Shown here piece by piece: positions 33,977 through 45,600 of a stretch of 64,000 bases of DNA. The stretch lies in the NCBI RefSeq assembly GCF_000189635.1, contig NW_002476241.1, positions 186,001-250,000 of the forward strand. Reading direction: 5' to 3'. A program made the translations under genes and the position numbers. This stretch comes from Tetrahymena thermophila SB210 (lineage: Eukaryota; Ciliophora; Oligohymenophorea; Hymenostomatida; Tetrahymenidae). Numbering within the stretch: position 1 is the stretch's first letter; every line of letters starts with the position of its first letter. Under the pieces are notes generated by a model. That model saw only the letters and a list, made by a program, of their open reading frames with translations. It made no database searches and was not told the DNA's origin.

Positions 33977-36900
33977 ATGCTGTAATAGAATATTGATGAT
34001 GATATTAAAAATCTAGGGCAATTAAAATTGCTAAATCATAGGTCTTAGAGCACGGTTATTGGAAACACAATGATTCTAAATCATAAATAGAGCTAATTGG
34101 ATGAATCTAAACATGAAAGTTATATAGTTCCTGATAAAGATGATAAATCAAAGCAAAAAAAGCAACAGGAAGAGTAGAATAAAGTTAATTTATCTCTAAA
34201 AAAGAGTAGATAGCAATTTTCAAAGAAAGAAATATTTACCCTTTGTGCATTTACCGCTATTATGATTTATATTATGAGTGCATAATTAAAAATCGATGAG
34301 TAAATATTAATTAATTATTTCAAAAGATTTAATATTTACATTCAAATTTTAAAAGAGTTGGTTATTAATAAAATTAAATATTTGATTTAAAATATAAAGA
34401 AAAAAATAATAAAATGATTTTTAACTTTTGGTAATTTGAATAATCTTCATTAAAATTTTAAAAACGCTACTTACTTGCTTACTTATCTTTATAGAATTTT
34501 AAATTAAACCCTTTAAAAAAATAAATTAATAGATCCTACAAGCTCAACTAATTCTAAGAATATTACTTTGCCAAAAATTTTACTACAGGTGACACCTTAT
34601 TAAAATCAGATATTGATGTCTATTTATCAAACTAGTTGCTCAAGGCATTTTATACCACAGAGTATTATAATGAATATCTTTTATAAAGTGAAATGAGACA
34701 TATTTCATATCTAAGACTAACACAACAGAGAGTTAAAATTACAAATTAAACTCTAGGAAATAACAATACTTTCAATATATGGGATAATCCAATCACACCA
34801 GACTATTCTACCTATGGTCCTTCTAATATATTTTAGTAATACTTCATTTTTTAATCAAATCTAAAAGACTATAATTTATATTTATGCTATTTAATCATAT
34901 AAATTCAATTTTAAAAACTAATCAACTTTAAAAATTACACATTAAAAAAAATAAAAATGATTAATTATGTTCTAAATATAATTTTGAAATATCAATCAAT
35001 TAATTTAAAAGCAAACATTCTTCAACTAATCAATAAAAACAATTATTAAAATAAAAAATCATTTTTTGAATCCAAAAATATCAAACAAACCTTTGAAATA
35101 CTTAACTAAAGATTATTAAAACTTCATTTATAAAATTTATTTATTTATTTTTACAATATTATTTTTTATATTTTACATCTTTCAATTTACTTAAAAAATT
35201 ATAAAATAGGCCTTTAAATAAATTAAAATATTATTTACTCAAATTAAATATTGAATTTTATCAATTTATTTTTAACTAAAATTAGTTAAACATCTTAAAA
35301 CATTATTGAATTCTAATGTTTATTTATTTATTTATTTATTTATTAATCTTGTATAGATATGATAGCTATAATAATGGATTTGTACAATTCTTTAGTGCTT
35401 TTAATTTAACTCATGCTTAAGCTGTTGATATGCTTACTAATTTAAGTAACGATTAGTTTTTCGATGAATAAACAAATTATATTTCTTGTGATGGTGTTTT
35501 TTATAATTCAAATTATGACATGGTAGCTGTTTTTCAAATAGAATTTTCATTGACATCTGCAGGAGCTGTTTACGTAACAGTTTTAACTGAAGCATATAGA
35601 GTTGATCCTTACAGCTCTACATAAGATAAGGTGAGATTTGCTTTTGAGATAATATTTTTGGTGCTGTTCATATTCTATTTTATTGATGAGTTTATAAAGA
35701 TTTACAGATAAATAAGCAAAGTATAGAAAGAATATAATGAAAAAGAAAAGTATAAAGAGGAGCTAAAAGAGAGAGCTAAGGGATTAGATAAGCATGAAGA
35801 TAAAAATTAGCCTTTTTCATTTGATAAGGCTCTAGAAACAATTAAGTAGGTAATAAAACCAATATTTTTATTCAATTTATTTCTAACAAAAATAATTTAT
35901 TTGTATAGTTTTCTAGACTAATTAACATTCTAAAAGGACTTGGTAACCACGTTTAAGATGTATGGAGCTTTTTGGATGTAGCTCTTCTTACATTTATAGC
36001 CATAGCTATGAGTTATTGGATAAGATTTGCGACAAACAGCTAGCTAACTGACATAATGAATCAAATACCTCCTACAACATCCACTTTGGAAAGATGTAAA
36101 ATGCTTAAATATACTATTAATTTAATTAAAGAAAATATTTATTTATTAAGATAAAATTCATTTGTTAAACAGAATAGATTTCTGAAAAAATTATAAAATT
36201 AATTTCATCTAAATTTAATAAATTTATTCTTTTGATTAAATTGAGCATAAATATAAAATATTAATCTAAAATTGAATAGAAGCATACGATTACTCTAAGG
36301 TAAATATCATAGCTTTGAAATTAGCTGATTATTTGGTTTAATACAGAATTTTTGCTTGTTTGGCTGTTTTTATTGCTGCCTTTAAAACTTCAAAATATAT
36401 AATTAGTCTTTCTGCTAGATTGAGTGACTACTTAGCTATTATGATGAGAATGTTAGATTTTATGCTTTTTTACATCATTTTGTTAACTAGCATCATTTTT
36501 GCATTTGCTTACATGGGAATTTTTATTTATGGTGCTAATATTTCACTATACAGTACGCTGTACAAAGCGATTGTGCAAACAATAATTCTGATGGTGAGTG
36601 GATCTAGCGTTTCATAAGAAATGATTTCATACACTTTGATAGGAACATTTTTCTATTTTCTGGTCTTTTACTTCTTGACTATTAGTATTTTAGTCAACAT
36701 GTTTTGGGTATTTGTAAAAAACGAGTATCTAAACTTCGAAAAAGAAAAGCAGGAATTAGAGGATTAGCTTTACATAAAATAGGATTAACACGAAGAAATA
36801 GAGCCACATATTTATTACTATTTCAAAAACTAAATATATGAGATTTGGATGCGAATCAAATACTCCACAAACAAAGAAAAATACTAAGAGTAAGCAAATA

Positions 36901-39900
36901 TATATATATATATTTTCTTTATTTATTTTTTATTAAATGAAATTTTTTTTTTCTAATATTTAATTGATGCTTTTTTTAATAATTAATTTTATAGATACCT
37001 CCAGGATTAGATTATAAACGAGAAAAGGGTATAGAGAGAATTCGAGTATTCTTAAGGCAATGTCAAGTTTGATATTGATTTTGCAGATGTTCTCGAATAA
37101 GGGCAAACTAAATCTCTTGCTTTTTAAGTGGAAGAAGAAAGAGAGAAACATATTTAGAATCTTAAAATGGAAACTATCAGAATTATTTGGTAGACAGTAT
37201 TTTTATTAATTTTGCTGGTTATAAACATAGAAATTCTGTTCCTTTTTGATAACCCTATAAATTCACACAATTAATACCTAAACTAGTATACAAATATTGT
37301 AAATTCAAATGTAACTATCATTCACACTGATTTCGTTGATTATACAAATTACTTAGATATTAAGTAAAAAGATTAAGTCTTTGGTTGGCTCTCAACTTCT
37401 CTAGATAACTAATTTTCAGCAATTAACATGACAAAAAACATTTCATTCTTATTCCCTAGTGGTCGCCCATAAGAATTAGGTAGTCAAGATCTCTATGGAT
37501 ATTATATAGACTTTTACAATTTGCTTATGTTTAATAAAATTAGATTAACTCTTAAATATACTTCGCTCTCATCAAGTACTTCATTTACCAATATAGAGCC
37601 ACAATTCATATAATCTCTAAAAGGATATGCTGATGATACTGATTTAGTTTTAGAGAGCGATACCCCTGTACCCTCTGGAGTAGATTATTCAACTGATCCA
37701 AATAACGGAATAAAATACACTAGAGGTTATACCTTTGGAGTTCAACCATCTAGATTTGAAGATCTCATGGGCATATTGAAAAGAGAAGGAAATCTAAGAA
37801 GAGAGCTATCAAGTATCTGTATAGATTATGCACTATTTAACCCATAAGGATAATATAAAGGATTGACCTACAATAAGCTAATCTATGAGTTTGATTACGT
37901 AATTAATTAATTAATTTTTAATTTCAATATAAATTTAATTTAATAAATTTACTCATCACCCTAATAAATAAAATTTTCCATTAAAAAGGAACAAAAAAAA
38001 TTAAATATTTTTAAGACTAATAAATTAAATTAAATTAAATTAAAGAAATACATTTCTAAAAATGAACCTATATTTATAAGTTTAGATTATTAATTAATTA
38101 ATTAATTAAATCACCCTTTAATGTATCTTATTATTTTAAATTAGCTTTATTTAAATTACTTTTTTTTACAAGATAAACAATAAATCTTGTTTAGCGTTCT
38201 GGTTCAAAAATTTCAATATTTTAGTTTTTTAAGAAAATTAAAATTAATCACTTCTTAAGCTAAAAAAAATAAGTATTAATGAATTTCAATTGAAAAACTA
38301 ACTAAAATTAAAATGCTTAATATATTTTAAAGTTTATCAAAATTACTTTTTTATAACCAGAGAACAAAATTCTATTCATTTTTATTTAGTCATTATCCAT
38401 AAATTGATGAAACTTTTAAATACCTATTGAAAAAGCACATTTTTTATTCAAACCATGATTTGAATTTATATTAACTTTTATTTATCAAACAAAATAAACA
38501 CATTAAATCAATTTTAAATAGAAAATCTTACAAAATTTGTATTTTTAAAACAAAAAATAATTGATTCTTAAATTTAAATTTACATTTAATTTAAATAATT
38601 TTTTTTGAATTATTAATAATAATTTATAAAATTAAGAATGGTCTGTTGAAAACAAACGATGTCTAAAGTGAGTCTATTGTCATTTTGAATTTAAATCAAC
38701 CATAATCTGTGATTTTATTAATTTTAATTATTCTTTTGGCTTTCTATTTATTATATAATTTATACTAATTGATCCAAAACCTACGTGGAAAGTATAAATC
38801 TTACTAACGCTGGTATGAGTTATACATACTAAATTACTTATCACCTGGATAGCTTTATTATAGGGAAAGACAAAAGCCTGAAATAATCAGAAAAATATAA
38901 TATATTTTTAACGTGCCTATAATATTGAGATTCGTATACACTATACTAATTAGTCTTATTGTTATAGCTTTTCTGTATATTATTTTTTAGTCTCTATATC
39001 TAGTTAATCGTGGATAGGTCTTCAATATTTCAACATAGCATTTCTTAAGCTTTCATTTAAATGAATAATATGATACAGGATTCACATTTTTCTAGTATAT
39101 CAACAAGCATGCAGATTTAATATAAACTTTTATCATAGTAAAACACATCAGTGTTATCAGTGTGTTTATTCTGTGTATTTAAATCTTGTACAATCTCACC
39201 ACTAACTAGGCTTTTCAAGACATCCTCAAAGCTATCAAATATGTTGTTAGCTAATTGCCTTTCCTCATTTTACTTCTTTGGATGCTCCTAACTACATTTT
39301 GTTTACTAACATACTTTAAGCTAGGTAACCATCATTTTTAACTCATTAAATCATGAAACTAATTCATAAAAAAAATTCTTCAATTTATTTAAATAGAAAA
39401 ATATTTTTCAAGCAATAAATTATAAAACTCAACAAAAAAATAACAATTTAAAAAGACCAATTTTAACAAATTAATTATATTTTATTCAAAGAAAATAAAC
39501 AAACTATCAGATTAATTCTTTTAATAATATTTAATTTTAAAATATTTTAAAATAAATAATTTTTCTTTTTTTCTTTCCTTCTTTCTCAATCAATTTTCTT
39601 CCATGAATATTATTTGTGATAATTGATTGTTTTTTAATATTAATGAATTAATTAGGAAGCTACAATGCTAATTTTTCTAACTTTGGAGATGCTTATATTT
39701 CCCTTTGCTAATGCTTTTATTCTCTGAAAGATCTATTAGATATTTTTTAATAAGATGGTAGCTGGTTCGAAGTATTTATCTTCTTAATACCTTATATTAT
39801 TGTTGTTAGATTCTTAATGTTGAATTTGTTTTCAGCAGTGGTTTATAAAGGCTATGAGACAATTTTTGTGCAGAGAAAATAAAGTATCAATTAAAATCGA

Positions 39901-40890
39901 AAATTTCTTAAGTAAATTTAAATAACTTCTAAAATATATTTTAGGAGAGAAAGAAGATGTAAATCAAATTGATCCTCTTGCCATAGGTCTAAAAGAATTC
40001 TTTGTCATGAGTTGGAAATTCTTTAAAGAGAAGAAATAAGAGGAGTTTGCAAAAAACAATGAATTTATCAATTAAATTGTTAAAAAATCCTCAACTTTTG
40101 AAATTTTTGACTAAGTAATTAATTATTTTATCAAAACTTTAATTTTAAAATTTTTATAAAAATAATTTTATCAGGTAAAGACCACAGTTAGACAGTACAA
40201 ACCTCAGTAATATTTTAATTTTTTTAATTTAATAAATATTAATTTACAATATTATATTTATATAGAATGGATGCGTAGGTTTGGGCTGATAGATGTGCTT
40301 CTGACCTCAAAAAAGAAAATGATGTTAGGTCAGCTCTTAAGTAAGTTTGTGATGAATTGAGTTTGACTTATATGAAGAGCATAAATTAGGGGAATTTCTC
40401 TTTCATTAATGAATTAAATAAAGTAATTAATTTATGATTTTAAGACATTATAGTTCATATTGAATAATTAAAAATAAAATAAATACATTTATACCTAAAA
40501 ATAAATTATATCTAATTTGAATAAAATTCTTCATAAAAATTTACTTAACTTTATATTAATTAAAAAACAATTTAGGATAAAAATAGGAAATTGGCAGAGT
40601 TCAAGCTTAGGTTAAAATATTATACTTATTTTAAGTTGGGTTATTGTTAGTATAAGTAAATACAATGGTAGTTTGAACACCAATTATAATTCTTTAAAAC
40701 TAAGTTTTCTACTAATTTCAATTAATAAACCCAATAAGAGATGTAAGAGTATTATTTAAAGTTGTACATCTGCCAACTCGAGGAAAAAATGAAATAAAGG
40801 TCATACATAATCTAATAGATCAAATAAGATATCTAATTAGTTACTAATTATGTTCAAAAAAGAAATGTTAATGATTTTAGTGATATTTGA
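33977..40890 (+). CDS. Polycystin-type cation channel with two successive channel modules
   Basis: Polycystins (PKD2/TRPP) are six-helix cation channels with a large luminal domain after S1, often ciliary. After a Q/K-rich N-terminus, S1 is IFTLCAFTAIMIYIMSA. The first luminal domain contains HISYLRLTQQRVKITNQ and ends SAGAVYVTVLTEAYRVD. S2 is FEIIFLVLFIFYFIDEFIKI. S3-S6 include CLAVFIAAFKTSKYIISLSA, MLDFMLFYIILLTSIIFAFA, the pore region STLYKAIVQTIILMVSG and TISILVNMFWVFVKNEY. Without a TGA, a linker leads to a second module: S1 TVFLLILLVINIEILFLF, a luminal domain (FVDYTNYLD ... YTRGYTFGVQPSR), S2-S5 (exon 38770-39328) and pore/S6 (GDAYISLCQCFYSLKDLLDI, RFLMLNLFSAVVYKGYE). A coiled Q/K-rich C-terminus ends at TGA 40888. 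About 12 exons encode ~1,450 aa. Exon borders are approximate; I see no stop or start evidence for two genes. Confidence 0.8.
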
Positions 40891-41908
40891 TATGCTTATC
40901 TTGTAGCTTTTATTAACCAATAAAACATTTATAATTTTTTGTATATTAGTATATTTACAAAATTTAATTATTATTCGAAAAATTGTTTTCTTCCCCACTT
41001 AATTAATCTCTATTTATTACTTTAAATCTGTAAATTTACAAAAATATCTTTTAAATAAAATCTTCAAATGCAAATTTTACTCAAGTATTATGTAAATATC
41101 TCTTAAAAATTAAGAATAGGAAAATTATTATTTGACATTTACAGTCATTTAAATCTTTGATTTTTAAAAGTTTTGGCAAAATTTCACAATATGACTACTC
41201 TAACAACCCTTCTAAAAACATTGATTATAAGTGAATTAGTGTTTCTTGTAATTTTTATTTGAAAATAAAAATGTAATTATTAATTCTATCATTTTTTGTA
41301 TTTAATATATTTTTTTAAGAATAATCAATCATTTCCAAACCCTACTTACTTATTTCATATACTTAAAGCATTATGAACTATAACCATTATTGTATGTTTA
41401 AAATACTTAATACTATCTCATCAAAGAAAAAAAGTGAAAATAGAAAATAACTTTTTTACATTTTCTGCCATAAAAATCTTAAAATTTCAAAAAATATGTT
41501 GTTAAAAACTCAAAATATGACTACCTTGATGGTCCTATCAAAAACAGGATTGGTATTAAGGAGGTATTTTTCGTTTTTTTTTTTGATTTTATGAAAAATT
41601 ATTATAAATTCTTTGATTTTTGTATTATTAGTATTCTTTTTATATACATAATTAATTTAAAATCCCTTATAACTTTTACTTAATGTTGATGGTTAATTTT
41701 TAATCTTTTTTTGTATTTAAGTGGATTATTTTATGAGCAAAAAGAGAAATATTAATTAGCTTCTCATTACGTTATATAAGGTGATATCAAAAAATAAATA
41801 CATGTATACTACTGAATGCATACAAAAAGTCATATAAAATTATATTTGAATAAATATTAGGTTTTTAAAATATTAAATATAAGTGAAGGCATTTAATTAG
41901 TGCGAAAT
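40891..41908. other. Convergent intergenic region with an imperfect duplicated block
   Basis: The polycystin (+) and the small Ubl-like gene (-) both end here. A block around 41182-41232 (atatgactactctaacaac then aaaaacattgattataag) is echoed at about 41514-41565 (atatgactaccttgatggt then aaaaacaggattggtatt). This suggests an old local duplication of about 100 nt. No gene was recognised. Confidence 0.4.
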
Positions 41909-42343
41909 TCATGCTCCATAATTATTTAAACTAACTTCAAATTGGATTTAATCTTAAGAACTGCTTATTATATTGCTTAATTGAAGATATTAATTAATAG
42001 TTTAGTTAACATTTGCGTCTTTGTATTTATAAACTAGCTCTAAGCCATAGAAGTCTAAGCTTAACGCTTCCTGTATTAATTATTTTAGCTCAACAAGCCG
42101 CGTTTAAGGATGGAGGTTTAATCTTAAAAACCGATTAGCAAATGTAAAAACTAATATCAAAGTAATTGATTTTTTGTTATCTATGCTATTAGTTTGATTC
42201 ATATTAGAATTTGAATTGTTGGTGCGTGCGCTTGTGCTTTAGATATTATTATTGCCTGGTTCATTACTCCTTTGCTGTTGCTATTATTTATTTTATACCC
42301 CTTTTGTTTAAGCTGATTGTTAGTTCAATTTGTTTTCTTACAT
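41909..42343 (-). CDS. Small single-exon protein with Q/N-rich head and possible ubiquitin-like domain
   Basis: An uninterrupted 144-codon frame runs from ATG 42343 to TGA 41911-41909. The first ~60 residues are Q/N/S-rich (MQENKLNQQSAQTKGVQNKQ ... NNSNSNMNQTNSIDNKK). The remaining ~80 look like a beta-grasp fold: SITLILVFTFANRFLRLNLH, PQTRLVELKQLIQEALSLDF, YGLELVYKYKDANVNQTINQ, YLQLSNIISSSQDQIQFEVS. This gives strand-strand-helix ('L..LK..I') -strand-strand order as in ubiquitin. There is no terminal Gly-Gly, so conjugation is not expected. The family is not recognised. The sequence is less AT-rich than its flanks, and the frame has no introns. It lies 274 nt downstream of, and on the same strand as, the coiled-coil gene. 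Confidence 0.65.
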
Positions 42344-42616
42344 TAAACATATTTGATGCTTTAGCTATTGTGCTTCTTTTAAATATAGCTTTAATGTTTT
42401 TAGTAAACAAATAAATATTTATATATATATACATATATGAATGTCTTATTAATTTCTTTTTTTTTGTATTAAATATTTATTTCTGATTTAAAAAAATTTA
42501 AATAATCTTGATTAAATTTATATTGATGTGCTTTTAGAATAGAAAATTTGCAAAAAGAATATCAGTAAAATTGCTTAAACAAATATTTACAATATTTTTA
42601 TATTATTTGAATACAA

Positions 42617-45600
42617 TCAAAAATTACACAATGCATTTACAAATGAATCAATAATATAGACAAAGGGTAAAATAAATAAATTTGTTGAATTATGATGACT
42701 ACTTTAAATTTCTTTGATTTGATCCAAAGCTGATAAGATATTATTAGCTGCTTTCTTATTATTTATAGTCTTGAAATCTTTAAGTAAAATTTAATAGACT
42801 TATATGATTGCATGAAATACATTCAGGGGATTATTTGAATATTAACCTTTTATTTTATATTTAAAATAAATAAAAATAGAAAAATAAAAATTTACAATTA
42901 CTTTCTTTATTCACAAGAGCTAGCTATTCAATTATAGGAACATAATTTCTTTCAAATTAATTATTAAAACTATCGGAAACAATTATTGGGGGAAAAAAAT
43001 TCTTATTGAGGAGCATTTTGTCTTTTATGTAATCGATTGATTCTATGAATTTATCTAGAGCTTGTCTAAATACATGCTGAATTTTTTGCTTATATTGCTT
43101 GAATTGAGACTAGTCAGAGCTCTAAGCTTTCTATTCATCTGCCATCCTTTTATCTAATAATTTTATTTTATCCATAACTTCATTGAAAAAATCATTTGAA
43201 GATAGAGTATCAATATGCTTGTGCATGTCTAATTTTTTAGAGGAATTATTTAAAGAAATAGGCTGGTTGAGTTCTTTGTCCTCCACAAGAGACTTCAAAT
43301 AGAAAGATAACTGATAAAATACCTCACCTTGCTGTAATAAACCTGATTTCCATGTTTTGAGAATCGACATTAGAGAAAATTAAAATTCCACGATAATTAC
43401 ATTTTTTTGTTAATTTTCTTCAAACAGCCTTTAAAGTTTGTTAATGATGAATTCATCTCTGCTGTTCGCGTTTATGATTAATTATTCAGCAATTTCGTTT
43501 AGCACACGACAGAACTTCATTACTTTGATCTTTAGATTTTGTTCTGCTTCTTTTTTTATCAAATTTTCAATCATGTTTCCTGTAAATTTTTGACATTACT
43601 ATTCAAGATCATCTAATGATTCAGCATTTTCAGAAAAGTAATTACTGCAGCAGTTCGAGTTAAATGGCTAGTTTTCTTTATAGCTCGATTCGTTTTTGTT
43701 ATGATAACCTTTGGCTTCAAAGTCTTGGTTATTCTTTGATTCTATATAATCAGCTCTGATTTGCCTAGGTGATTTATTTTTGTAAAATCTGCTACTTGTT
43801 GAAAGTGTTGAGGTAGTATTATTTTAAATATAATTGCTATTTTCTAACATTACTTAATTAACCTTGTTGTATCCCTAAAGAACAGTTTTCATAGTTGAAG
43901 ATATTTTTTCTTTAAAAAGCTGCAGCTTCTAAACAAACATCTTAACTACATAGTTTTCTTCAAGAAATCCTTTGTATTTTGAAATAAAATTTTACTTCAC
44001 ACTATACTGCTCTAAAGACTTTGTTAGCAACGAAAGGAGGTTTTCAATTTAAGATTTATAGTTAAAGCTTTTGTCTTCTTCCGATTTATTACGCGAAGCT
44101 GCAATTATATCGCAGTAATCTTGCATAATTGATTCATTTTCTTCTAATTTTTTTTTCAAAGTCTGAATAGTTATCTCTTTATCACCTATTTCTTATCTTA
44201 GTTTCTAGCATTCCTCACTATTTTGATAAACTCTCTAATTCAAAATATTATGGAGGTTAGCTTTTTATTCTTCAATTACCTGTTTAAATAGTGTTAAAAA
44301 TATTATTTAGATATTATCAAAATGTAGTAAAATTATATTTTAAAATTTTAAATTTCCTAACTAGTAAATAATTCTTAAGGCACATATTATTATATATAAC
44401 TAATTTAATTTTAGTGTTTTGATTTTGGAAGAGGAAAAACGATATTTCTCTTTTTTTAATAAACATTTAATTGCTATAATTGCCTTATTTAATTAATCCA
44501 TTAATTTTTTTAAAATATTGATTGAATTATGCTTGATTTTATGAAATGAAAAATGAGAATTCAATAATTAATGAGAAAATCTTTGGAAATATTTGTTAAA
44601 TTCTTTTTTTAATCTAAATATTTTATTTAAAAAAACGTGTATTTGTTGTAAAATCTCTATTTTGCATTCATCTCTTGGTTCTTACTAATCCAAATAAATA
44701 ATTAGAGATTATTGGGTGGGAGCCTAATCTAACTAAAAAAATAATAATTTTGCTTTTGTTTTCAAAACCTCTGCTTTTAATTTTTTTTCAAATTAGATTA
44801 ATTAAATTTAAATGATATGTTGGAAAATTTAAATTTCTCTTTTTTTGTAATAGACGACTTGGACTAAAATGTTATTTACTTTTTACAAATTATCTATAAC
44901 AAGTTTTTGCTAGTTAATTTCTTCATGTTAAATATCATTCTGCTTTATGGCTTGATCTAAATCTAATAAGCTTTAGTCAGCTAAAGAAAGTGATTACTTG
45001 TTTTCTTGCTCCAGCTTGATTATTTTCTCTTGCTACTCTTTCAAATCAATAACAATCTATTCAATTTCTATTCTTAATCCAGTATTTGCTTCTTTCAGAA
45101 TTTGGTTTTCTTTTTCTAATTCAATTAATCTGTTAATTTACTCGTTCTAATTACGCTCAGATGATATTAAATTATTTTTCCCAATATTTACTGCTTTCAA
45201 ATTAGCTCTCTGAGAACTGCCTATAATTTTAAATAAAATTAATGGATTTAATAAAATTATATTTTAGATAACAATAAGAATCTATGTTACTTAATAACTG
45301 ACCGCTATATTCAAAATTTTACCCAACTAATTAGTCTTCTAGCTAAATAATCTGCTAAATAAGTTAATCTTTTTCAAGTAAATATTTCTCTCTCTCAACT
45401 TAGAAAAATAATTTTTCTTCTTCTAATTCTTCTAATCTTCTTTATAGATAATCATCCTTTTTAAAATTAATAAAAAATGATCAAATTTTCTATCAAATTT
45501 AATAAAAATTTCGAAACACTCAAATCAATAAATAAATAAATGCAATTTAATTATTTCACTTTTAACATTAAAAGTTAATTTAATTATGAATTTAACACAA

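Noticed and set aside
42211..42414. Plus-strand 67-codon hydrophobic frame
   Set aside because: Antisense to the Q/N-rich head of the small Ubl-like gene, which gives the better amino-acid composition and a full 144-codon frame.
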